A DNA stretch of 64,000 bases from Serilophus lunatus (lineage: Eukaryota; Chordata; Aves; Passeriformes; Eurylaimidae), in contig VXBA01003825.1 in assembly GCA_013399895.1 (NCBI GenBank), positions 257,983 through 321,982 on the forward strand. Direction: 5' to 3'. The notes under the pieces were generated by a model. It made no database searches and had not been told where the DNA came from. It was given only the letters and a program-made list of their open reading frames with translations. The translations under genes were made by a program, and so were the position numbers. Shown here in pieces: positions 13,301-22,217 of the stretch; positions within the stretch are counted from its first letter, which is position 1; each line of letters opens with the position of its first letter.

Positions 13301-16300
13301 GAGACAGTAAAGAAATACAATGCATCAGCTCTTGCACCTTACTCAGCCTTTGTCAGTGTATACAAGAGATGTTCAGAAAACAGAACACCGATAGGAAATT
13401 ATACTTTACTTATTACTTCACAGTAGGACTTTCCCAATTTATTCAAATCTCAATATGCTCATTGGGAACTCATAAATCCAAGTCCATTCTTAAATTTATA
13501 AATTTTATATCAAGTATAAAATAGAGGTACTACTGTATTAGATGTTTAATTTAAGAGAAAAAAAAAGTTTGCATCTGTCCATCACCCAGTTTGGGGATGT
13601 TACTATATGCACAAAGGTGATAGGTATGAATTGCCTCCAGATCTATGAACCCAACATCAATTTTTCTCAGCCGCTTATAAAAATTGGGCAACCGCTACGT
13701 ATCAACTAGGTCTTTGTAATGACAATAAAATTCCTGCTTAAATATGAAGCCTCAGAAACTGACTTATTAGGCACACTCTTCAAAAACTTTACTGGCTAAT
13801 TTAGGACATAAGGAATATTAATATCTTCCTAAGAGTACAATAGATTAAAAGAAAACTGAGCGAAATAAAAGCCCCAACAAACCAGCTTTGTAGAATTAAT
13901 TGGCATTATCCACTGTTTTTACGCAAAAATCATGACCCTGGTTGCTAATTTTAAAAATTTGTCTTTCTTCAAAGGTCTAAAATTTAGACCTTCCTTTAAA
14001 TGTTATATTTAAAGGACTTAAATTACAGAATGTACGAAACCAAAGCACCAAAGTAATTGAATTACTATCAAACATACTCATTAATTTAACCACTGAAGAG
14101 CATTAACCATTTATCACAACAATTTAATTCTCATCATATGCATACAGTTGATTTTCAACTGTAATCTAAATGGTGCATTACAGACTACTCATCTGAAAAA
14201 GATACAGGGATCCTTTATAAGTAGACGTCCCAAATAAAGATAACTGGTAACACATATTTTGCTGTAAATTATATAATAATATAATACATTCATTTAATCT
14301 GTATTTTACAATTTTAAGTTGGAAGTCATAGATAGACGTACATGCTTGCAGAGTTATCTAACGTTTTCATTTCAATGCTTATGACACTAATTAAATTTCA
14401 TAAATACTGTACTATATATTACATGATATATGTATGCATATAAAGATTAGCATAACGTGTGTAATGAATATATGAAATGGTCTCATTTAAAAAGCTCTGA
14501 AGAAAGCATATAAAGGCCTACATGAACACTGATTCTGGCTGAAGGTTAAACATTGAAACTAGGATGGTCACAGTGGACAGTACTGAAGAAAAAGTACTGC
14601 ATTTATGCAAATAATTATTAATTTTTCATTCAGTATTTGCTTTAACTCTTGCTTTTAATGCCTTTTTAATGCATTTTTAGTACTGTTTCTTAATGTACAT
14701 CTAATTTATGTTCTTTATATTATTATTAAAATACTGTATTGTTTTCCTAGGGAAAGCTGCTTTTTGCTTGGTATATAAGGTTTGTTTTAGACCCAAGTCT
14801 CTGGCTTGACTTCACTCCCAGAATATCCTGACTTCTAAACAAACTGCAAAGCATTTCATGTAGGTATCATGATAAAAAAGCTTCACTCTTCACAGTGGAT
14901 CCCACACGGTACTAATCCCTTTTATAGTTCCACTGATTTCATTAGAGTTACATCTCTTATTTTTATACATGTGTTATGTTTGGTCTCAGTACAAAATCCA
15001 AATAAGGGCTACTTAAAATGAAGCACTGTATTGATAGAAGTTTCAGTTATTTCAGAACGGGTCATGGAAACCAATAACATAAAAAAATTACAATATGTTA
15101 CAGCTGGCTTTGAAACAGAAAAAAATGTTTCAAGTAAGTTAAATAATTTCCCAGTCAGAAAAGGATCAGTACACAAGTACATGTCTTTCATCACTCTTAT
15201 GACTTCAGTAGTATCAGGTGCTCTTCAATAAGACTGTATGCTATGGTAAGGCACATTCTAACCATATGCTTGTCTCGTTTCCCATAGGCCTTCTCTGGTG
15301 TCAAGAGGCAACAAAAAGAGTCTATAGATTTTTTGTTTTGTTTTGTTTTTAAGATTAGACAAAGGTTTCCATAGAAGAAGAGTTTTATTCTTCATTTTTG
15401 CTCCTTGAACTATTGAACATTGAGCTGCTTTGATGAAATTTTCCAGCACTACTTACCTTCAGACAGCAAGTACAGCTGGAGCACTTCAGCTCCAAAAGTT
15501 TCAGAAAACTGCAAAAAGCACCAAACAGGAACTTTAATGTTGCATAAGTGTTTCCATTCTATGAGAGAGATTGAAGATGGTTTATCAGAGACCTCTTTGT
15601 CAATTACTTCTGAAAACCACTCTCTTTCCTATCTATCTGAACAAAATACAGTGTATAGAGGCTGAATTCAGACTCTGCTTCTATTACGGGTCATAATTTT
15701 CCTTCATTGATTTTTCAGTTTCTTCATTGTCGTTTCAATAAATGAGTTTTACAAACTGCTTTTTTACAAAAAACATATTGTTTTTTGTTCTAAAGCAAAC
15801 CTCTTTTGAGGCAGAATCACAGGACCAGTTCTAATGTTATTCTATTTGGGTGAATCTGTTGGAATCACTAGTGCAAGTTCTTAAATTCCTTGACCAGCAG
15901 TCTGATTCCTGACCAAAACCAGAAGTAAGTCTTTATATGTCTTTTCTGACAGAAGAATGTCTGTAAACTGAGATCACAATCAGGGTCAGGAAGTGAGACA
16001 GCACTTATTGAAAAAAGTAGAACAGCTCTCAGCACATCAAAGCACAGAGATTTGTCTCAGAAGACTGCTGGCAATTTGTAAAATGTCAGGTTATTTCAGG
16101 TGCCTCACTGAAATGTATAGCTAGGTTGACAAGTCAATGCAGGTAAGACACAGGGAAAAAATCCTCAAGAGTGAACAATCTGTGCCAACAAAAAAAAACC
16201 TCAAACAAAAAAAATGTATCTAGATTGATGCAAACACAAAATATCAGGGTGCCTTGTGCCAAGGAGCAGAGGAAAAGGAGATCAGGAAAAAACATGGTGA

Positions 16301-16686
16301 CACAAGTTACTTCAATTGGGTAAAGATATTCCTAAATCTTTTTTTTTTTCTTTTTTCCCCAATTTTTGCTGTTTAAAAATATTGATGATTAATACACTGC
16401 TATAAACACTGCCTGCTACCAAGCATATTGATTATATTAGGTTATATTTATTGTAGGCCCCACAGCAAATGTGAGAATCTTATAAGAATGACATGTTACT
16501 GGATGGATAGATTATATTGAGAAGAATGGTCAATCTGGAGAATGCAGTTTGAATGGGCCACATGGGAAACTCCCGCTATAAGGAGTTGTATCACTGACTT
16601 TTAGCAGTTAAGACATGAAGTTTCTGCTTTGAACAGAATTGGTTCTTTTGATTCCAAACAAATAGCATAAAAAGAGGGCTGAGTTC
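13301..16686. other. Intergenic, AT-rich, no feature recognised
   Basis: No gene or clear repeat was identified in 3.4 kb. Small open frames at 15031-15231 and 15420-15665 do not resemble any family I know and lack supporting signals. Short T-rich and A-rich runs occur near 16340 and 16190. Confidence 0.5.
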
Positions 16687-16691
16687 CAGAT

Positions 16692-17290
16692 TGTCATGAT
16701 TTAACCCCAGCTGGCAACCAAGCACCAGACAGCCACTTGCTCACTTCCCCACCAGCAGGATCTGGGAGAGAATCAGAAGAGTAAAATCTAGAAAACATAT
16801 GGGTTGAGATGTAGACAATTTAATAGGGAAAGCAAAAGCTGTGCATGCAAGCAAAGAAAAATAAAGGAACTAATTCACTACTTCTCATGGGCAGGCAAGT
16901 GTTCCGCCATCTCCAGAAAGCAGGGCTCTATCATGACTAACAGTTACTTGGGAAGACAAATAGCACAACTCTAAATGCCCTTGTCTTCTTCCTTCTTCCC
17001 CCCTACTTTACGTAGTGAGCATGATGTCATACAGTGTAGAATATCTCTTTGGTCAGTTGGGGTCACCTGTCCTGGCTGTGTGTCCTCCCAGCCTCCCCCA
17101 TGTACCCCCAAGTTCCTCACCAGTGTGGCAGTATGAAATGCAGAAAAGGCCTTGATTCTGTGCAAGCACTGCTTAGCAATAACAGAAACATCTATATATG
17201 AGCAGCCCTGTGTTCAGCACAAATCCAAAACGCAGCCCCATACAAGCCACCGTGAAAAAAAGTAACTCTGCCTTAGACAAAATCAGCACA
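16692..17290 (-). mobile_element. ERV solo LTR with 5-bp target-site duplication
   Basis: A 599-bp element starts TGTCATGATT and ends AGCACA. It is flanked by perfect 5-bp direct repeats CAGAT at 16687-16691 and 17291-17295. The internal order matches a common avian ERV LTR family in reverse orientation, and the right end is the reverse complement of the family's 5' end. The LTR start at 28621 belongs to the same family in + orientation. No internal viral genes are present, so it is a solo LTR. Confidence 0.85.
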
Positions 17291-17295
17291 CAGAT

Positions 17296-17649
17296 GAACA
17301 TCCAAGTTCCGTTTAACTGGGCAGTGGTTGCACTCTCATGAAACTAAGGATCTATTATGCTACTCATTCATGTTTAAGCTATCTTGGGACTGAACTTCAC
17401 AGAGGAGGACTCTTTGTCTAGTGTGTCCCAGTTCAAATCCTTATCACCCATGAGCCTGCAAAGGACACCATGACTTTGCATCCTTTAAAAACCATATCCC
17501 TTATCCCTATGTTAACTTCAGGCTGACGTTATCCTAAGACCTTGAACCACACCCAAGATAGAAAAGTTCTAAGTGGAGTCCTGTGTGATGGTCAAACCTG
17601 CCCTCAGTAGTCCTTTTGCAGTCTCACCACAACAGAACACTTCCGCTTT
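17296..17649. other. Intergenic, possibly the decayed first unit of the tandem array
   Basis: No gene was seen. The last 150 or so bases carry motifs resembling the array that follows, such as 'gaaaagttct', 'ttttgcagtctcacc' and 'cttccgcttt', so the array may begin here. Confidence 0.4.
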
Positions 17650-18530
17650 GTCTCTCTTCTAATCCTAACCCTGGCCAAGTAGGGCTGCTTTAGGGTAGAC
17701 CTCAAACACAGAAAACCCAAACTGTGGCACAGACGAAAAAGTTCCAGGGGAGAACTGCTCTGGCAGCCCACACCTTCTCTTGGCAGTGTGCCTGCAGCCC
17801 CACTTCACCTAGATCTCTAGGCTTTGTGTCTCTTTGAACCTTAGTGCTGGAAGAGCTTTAACACTAAATATGGCCCAGAAAAAAAATTTCCCAGAGAATT
17901 CCTTCTGCAGCCCAGACCTGAGCAGTCCCACTCCAGCTAAACCCTTAGGAACTGTCCTTTCTTTTCTCTAAATATGCCCATGGCATTAACCCCAGGTAAA
18001 CTCAAACATGACCCTGATACAAGTCTCTGGAGAGCAATTCTTGTGCAGAACCATGCCGAGGCAGTCCCCTCTGCACACCTACCACAGCTAGACCCTGAGG
18101 AACTGTCTCTTTTCCAACCGTAAAATTGCTCAGACATATTTTCTGCAGTTCAAACTCTTCCTCAGCAGCTTATCTGTAGTGCCATTTCACCAAGACCCAT
18201 AGATTTCGTCTCTCTGAACTCTAAACCTAGCCTTAACCCATGTCAAGTGCTGTGGTTAATAAATAAATAATTAAAAATGGCCAAAATAAAAAATTCTCAA
18301 GGGAAATTTTCTGTGGGTGAACTTTGCTTTGCAGCTTCATTCCATGTATGCCACCAGGATTTGTCTCTCATGAATGTAATGCTAAACGTAGCCATGGGCT
18401 GACTTACATATATAAGGATCCCATGCCAGAGCCAAGATGATAAAGCCCTTTTTCCTTTGCCAAGCCATTTGCATCCCCACTTCACTGGGACCCGTGTTTT
18501 GTCTCTTTCTTATCTGGTAAGCCTATCTAT
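17650..18530. repeat. Degenerate tandem array, about 140-bp units
   Basis: A GTCTCTYTT-type block recurs at 17650, 17828, 17954, 18105, 18208, 18363 and 18501, giving spacings of 178, 126, 151, 103, 155 and 138. In several units it is followed by a 'ctaaccctggcc'-like segment, an 'aaaaagttc..aggg.gaa' segment, a 'tctgcagcc' segment and a 'ccacttcacc.agaccc' segment before the next unit. The order is conserved but the units are diverged and carry indels. I do not recognise the family. It lies between an ERV LTR and a CR1 copy. Confidence 0.65.
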
Positions 18531-18754
18531 GAGTAGCCAGAGTCTTAAGCCATGACAACTCCAGCTGTTGTCTGCTGTTAGCTGAGCAAACCTTCACTCA
18601 AGAATCTCAAAGTTGTGCAAGACTCAACTCTTCCCTCTCAAATCTGGGAGCTTCAGCAGTGTGTGCACAAAACTCACTGTTTCAGTACCCGCTCATGGCA
18701 AGAGCTCACTTACAGTAACTCTCCTCCTCAAGAAAAAAATCACGTTAAAAAGGT

Positions 18755-19200
18755 CATTGGGATGCTGGAGTGTGTCCCAAGGAGGGCAACAAGGCTTGTG
18801 AAAGGTCTGGAAGACATGTCTTGAGAGGAATGGCTGAGGGAGTTGGGTTTGTGTAATCTCAGGAAGAGGAAATTCAGGAGGGACCTCATCACTCTTTGCA
18901 ACTACCTGAAAGGTTTTGGTGATGTGTGGGCTGGTTTCTGACTACAGTGAGAGGACAAGAGCCTTAAGGTAAGACAGGGGAGATTCAAATTTGGCATTAG
19001 ACTTTTTTTTTTCACTGTTAGGGTGTTCAGGCATTGGAATAGGTTGCCCAGGAAGGTGGTGGAGTCCCCATCCCTGGAAGTGTTCAAGAGGTGTCTGGAT
19101 CTGGCGCTTGGTGGTGGTTTAGTGGTTTAGGGGTTACAGTGACAGTGCTGGTGGATGGCCAGACTGGATGAATTTAGACGTTTCTTCCAGCCTTGATGAT
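18755..19200 (+). mobile_element. CR1 LINE 3' part
   Basis: A + strand CR1 copy running from 'gggatgctggagtgtgtccca' through 'aggaagaggaaattcaggagggacctcatc' and 'ggttgcccaggaaggtggtggagtcccc'. It reaches the 'tggatgaatttagacg' region near the 3' end. The ORF2 frame is interrupted, for example by a T-run at 19002-19011. Confidence 0.85.
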
Positions 19201-19459
19201 TGATCAGGCTTCCATCTTCTGAACTTTTCATTCTTCAGGACACATGCATTTCAGCCCGTTTGTGACCCCGGATTCATCCTAGCACACCTACAGTCCCTGG
19301 TGACCAGATCCGAACATATGCAGGCAAATGCTGTGACACACTTCTGAACAGTTGCTCATTTGCAACCAGCCAGTAACTACATAAAAACCCCCCAAAACAA
19401 CGCTGCACTGAAATTTCTCCTGCGGCTGCGGCACAGGCCCGGATGCCACCGGAGTGCTG

Positions 19460-19885
19460 TCACCACACGTTACTGTGTGTGTCGCTCTGTGTCCCCGTGT
19501 GTTAGTGTGTGTCACTGCCACTCTATATTCCTGTGTGTCACTGTCCATCACTGTGTCCCCGTGTATCACTGTCACTGTGTGTCGCCGTGTGTTCTCGTGT
19601 ATCTCTGCCACTGTCACTGTGTGTCCCCATGTGTCTCTGTGTGTCACCGTATGTTCCTGTGTGTCTCTGCCGCTGTGTCCCCGTGTGTCACTGTCACTGT
19701 GTGTCCCCATGTGTCTCCGTGTGTCTCTGTCCCCGTGTGTCATTGTGCGTCCCCGTGTGTCCCTGTCACTGCGCGTCCCCGTGTGTCTCTGCCGCTGCGT
19801 GTCCCCGTGTGTTACTGCGTGTCCTCGTGTGTCACGGCGTGTCCGCGAGTGCCGCTGTCAGTCCCCGCGCGTCACCGGGCGCTCC
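19460..19885. repeat. GTGTCCC/GTGTCACTG minisatellite next to the TENT2 CpG island
   Basis: About 425 bp of tandem units built from GTGTGTCCC, CGTGTGTCAC and TGTCACTG blocks, with a larger repeat of roughly 20-40 bp. It becomes more GC-rich towards its right end (GTGTCCCCG, then GCGTC) and grades into the CpG island. Open frames of 150-237 codons exist here on both strands, but they encode only cysteine/valine/serine or histidine/threonine/aspartate repeats dictated by the repeat unit, so I do not call a gene. Confidence 0.85.
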
Positions 19886-19932
19886 CGCGTGTCGCCGCCC
19901 CGCGCTGCCCCTCACGCGGCACCGCCCTCCCC

Positions 19933-19942
19933 GCGCATGCGC
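19933..19942. promoter_or_regulatory. NRF1-type palindrome
   Basis: GCGCATGCGC is the full palindromic core recognised by nuclear respiratory factor 1. It lies in the CpG island about 220 bp upstream of the first candidate exon's donor. This position is typical for NRF1 sites in TATA-less promoters. Occupancy is inferred, not shown. Confidence 0.65.
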
Positions 19943-19961
19943 CCCGCCACGCCCCGCCACG

Positions 19962-19975
19962 CCACTAGGGGGCGC
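19962..19975 (+). promoter_or_regulatory. CTCF-like core motif
   Basis: CCACTAGGGGGCGC fits the central CTCF consensus (CCASYAGRKGGCRS) at every position. It lies 20 bp right of the NRF1 palindrome and next to the minisatellite. CTCF binding is an inference from the motif alone. Confidence 0.65.
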
Positions 19976-20099
19976 GAGCCCGCGCGCGGCGCCAAAGCCG
20001 CCGTGGGGGCGTCGCTCCTTGTGTCCCTTCCTGCCGCGTCCCGCTCCCTTCCTGCCGCAGCCGCGCGTCCGGCGGTCCGCGGTCGGCTGCGGGAGCTGG

Positions 20100-20163
20100 T
20101 GTCCGCGGCCGGCCCCGCGCGGTGCTGCCCGGCCCGCTCCTCCTTCCCACGCCCAGGATTGGC
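20100..20163 (+). other. TENT2 candidate non-coding exon 1 (5' end unknown)
   Basis: The GC-rich sequence ends ...GGATTGGC followed by GTGAGTACC, a strong splice donor at 20164. A non-coding first exon fits the gene, because the coding sequence starts in the next exon after an acceptor at 22024-22025. The listed start is arbitrary, as the transcription start cannot be read from sequence. Confidence 0.5.
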
Positions 20164-20192
20164 GTGAGTACCCCGTGGGGATGTGACAGGGG

Positions 20193-20588
20193 NNNNNNNN
20201 NNNNNNNNNNNNNNNNNNNNNNNNNNNNNNNNNNNNNNNNNNNNNNNNNNNNNNNNNNNNNNNNNNNNNNNNNNNNNNNNNNNNNNNNNNNNNNNNNNNN
20301 NNNNNNNNNNNNNNNNNNNNNNNNNNNNNNNNNNNNNNNNNNNNNNNNNNNNNNNNNNNNNNNNNNNNNNNNNNNNNNNNNNNNNNNNNNNNNNNNNNNN
20401 NNNNNNNNNNNNNNNNNNNNNNNNNNNNNNNNNNNNNNNNNNNNNNNNNNNNNNNNNNNNNNNNNNNNNNNNNNNNNNNNNNNNNNNNNNNNNNNNNNNN
20501 NNNNNNNNNNNNNNNNNNNNNNNNNNNNNNNNNNNNNNNNNNNNNNNNNNNNNNNNNNNNNNNNNNNNNNNNNNNNNNNNNNNNNNNN
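20193..20588. other. Assembly gap (396 N)
   Basis: An unbroken run of N falls inside the GC-rich TENT2 promoter island. The missing sequence may include the transcription start or part of a first exon. Frames drawn through it are meaningless. Confidence 0.99.
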
Positions 20589-20680
20589 CCGGGGTTGGGG
20601 CCCGCACGCCGCTCCCGTTGCTCGAGGGGTGGCTGCGTGGAGAAGGAGCGCTGGTTTGGAAACGGCGCCCACGGGGAGCT
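20589..20680 (+). other. TENT2 alternative first-exon candidate
   Basis: Immediately right of the gap a GC-rich segment ends GGGGAGCT and is followed by GTAAGTTATG, a near-perfect donor at 20681. It could be an alternative or second non-coding 5' exon starting in or before the gap. Transcript data would be needed to choose between this donor and the one at 20164. Confidence 0.35.
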
Positions 20681-22025
20681 GTAAGTTATGAAACTCTTTT
20701 TGGAGACCCTGGCAATTCCTGCCCAGGTGGCCTCTGCTGGAAGTCACGGTAAATGTCGTTGTGGCTGTTGAGAGGCGCCGGGGTCTCCGCTTTGTTTTGG
20801 TTCGGGGGAGGCGATTCCCCCGGCTCTTCTCTTGCTGGCATTTGCTCCTTCATGAAGCGCCTGAACGGAACCCGTGCTCCCGGCGCCTCGCTCTTGCGTT
20901 CTCTGTGCTGCGTGGCTCTGGCTGCGCTGGCGCTGCCCGCTCGGTGCGGGGAGCGCCGGGGGGACGCGGGGAACGGGGCATGTGGGCAGTTGCTCCGTCT
21001 ACTGGAAATGGAAAAAAGTGTAGGCAGCTCGTAAGTGATCATCCAGGTTAAATGTAAAATATCAAGTGACTTCGTTATCGTGCATCTCGGTGCTGTTTGT
21101 TGGGCAGAATTGAGAGCGAACATCCAAATAATAACTGCCATGAGTATATAATGCTTCCCCCTCACCCTCCCCTCCAAAAGAGGAGGGGGGTAGGGAAGAA
21201 AAAAAAAGGAAAGAACTGTGAGAACATCAGTCATCTTGATATCTTTTTCTCGGAGCTGTTGCAACAATGTCCGTGTATGTACTGCTGGGTTTTCATTAGT
21301 GTGTGTTGTCATCACAGGAAGTGAGGAACAAAGTCGAACCCAAACACATGAACTTGTTCGTTTTCCTGTGCTGTCTTCAGAGGCAGTCCGAGGTTGAGCA
21401 CTGCCAGAGGCAATTCTAAGTTTAAAAAGTAGCAAACCTGCGTTTTTCTATCACAGAAGCCGTTCAGTAAAATAATACTAGTATGTTTGATACTCTTGAG
21501 CCATGACTAGACTATTTGCAATTGCTGTCATCATTTGGCTGCTTTTTTACATTTTGTGCCATGAAAAAAATACTAACTTATAATTCATGATCGGCTGCAC
21601 CTTTATGTTCTTATGACGAAGTCAGGTGCTCCTTCCCATATACTGTGAACTTTATTGTGGAATATTTGCAGTAGGAGACATACCCCACTGTAATGTTTTG
21701 CTTTTCCTTGACGTGAAAATTCTTATGTCTTGTGACTTGTGACTTTTCTAAAATTAAACCTAAAATGGAGGACAGCAAATAAAACCTCCCTTTTAAACAT
21801 AAATAGAGCAAGTAGTAATTGTGAAACTTTAAAGCACAGAGTATTTTTATTTAGTTTATTTTATCCTGAAAAGCAATAAAAGCTAGCCTCCAATCACAAT
21901 TATCTTAAGGAATTCCTGGAAGTATATGGTACGTTACTTGAATTTTTAAACAAAGAGTTTAAAAGGTAACTAGTATTTCTTTTTGCCTAATTTCAATTTA
22001 ATTATTTCCTTTTTTTTTAATGTAG
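20681..22025 (+). other. TENT2 intron 1 (3' part)
   Basis: The sequence passes from the end of the CpG island to AT-rich intron and ends with a T-rich tract and TGTAG acceptor at 22021-22025. A 249-codon antisense frame (20686-21435) and two overlapping + frames (20753-21051) occur in the GC-rich part, where stop codons are rare. None resembles a known protein. Confidence 0.6.
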
Positions 22026-22217
22026 ATAAAAGGATACATGTTCACTTCAAGTAGAAAGGAGCATGTTCCCAAATTCTTCCAACTTGGGTCGTCCACCCTT
22101 CTCTTCAAAACACCAACGTCAGAGTAATTTCTTCAGTATACTTCCTCCAAATATACCTCCTACTCTTCTTTCTTACCAGCAAAGTGTTGTTCCTCCATCT
22201 AATTTCCACAGTGCAGT
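22026..22217 (+). CDS. TENT2 exon 2 (start codon exon)
   Basis: Acceptor TGTAG precedes 22026 and donor GTAAGT follows 22217. The first 37 bases are 5' UTR. The chosen ATG at 22063 has A at -3 and begins MFPNSSNLGRPPF, which matches the vertebrate TENT2 N-terminus. The exon encodes residues 1-51 plus two bases of codon 52. An upstream out-of-frame ATG at 22038 is annotated separately. Confidence 0.92.
22038..22127 (+). promoter_or_regulatory. Upstream ORF overlapping the TENT2 start
   Basis: An ATG 25 bases upstream of the TENT2 start opens a 29-codon frame that ends in TAA at 22125-22127. It lies in the +1 frame and overlaps the first 65 bases of the coding sequence. Its context is poor (T at -3, T at +4), whereas the main ATG has A at -3. 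Scanning ribosomes would often bypass it, but it could dampen or tune TENT2 translation. Confidence 0.6.

Larger units (their letters stand above)
19850..20960 (+). promoter_or_regulatory. CpG island, probable TENT2 promoter (contains assembly gap)
   Basis: GC content and CpG density rise sharply from about 19850. They stay high up to the gap at 20193 and beyond it to about 20960, then fall to the AT-rich background. The island sits about 2 kb upstream of the TENT2 start codon and holds two splice-donor candidates for first exons, an NRF1-type site, a CTCF-like site and CCGCCACGCCCC-type GC boxes. No TATA box was seen, as expected for a housekeeping CpG-island promoter. The transcription start may lie inside the gap. 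Confidence 0.8.

Noticed and set aside
17650..18530. CRISPR-like array interpretation of the spaced repeats
   Set aside because: The repeated blocks are short and diverged, with irregular 103-178-bp spacing, and the DNA is vertebrate. A decayed tandem repeat explains it better.
19288..20186. Long open frames (151-237 codons) on both strands through the minisatellite and CpG island
   Set aside because: The translations are only the repeat unit read in different frames (Cys-Val-Ser or His-Thr-Asp repeats) and then GC-rich sequence with few stops. There is no domain or start context.
19912..20752. Frames of 189-260 codons spanning the N run
   Set aside because: Most of each frame is undefined sequence; the frames exist only because N does not encode stops.
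20753..21051. Two + strand frames of 93-96 codons with a hydrophobic stretch
   Set aside because: They are overlapping alternative frames of the same GC-rich segment, and the hydrophobic leucine/alanine run follows from GC composition. No homologue is recognised.
20686..21435. Antisense 249-codon frame in TENT2 intron 1
   Set aside because: It is long but lies partly in GC-rich island DNA with low stop density. It resembles no known protein and crosses sequence with A/T-run artefacts. Antisense transcription is possible but not shown.
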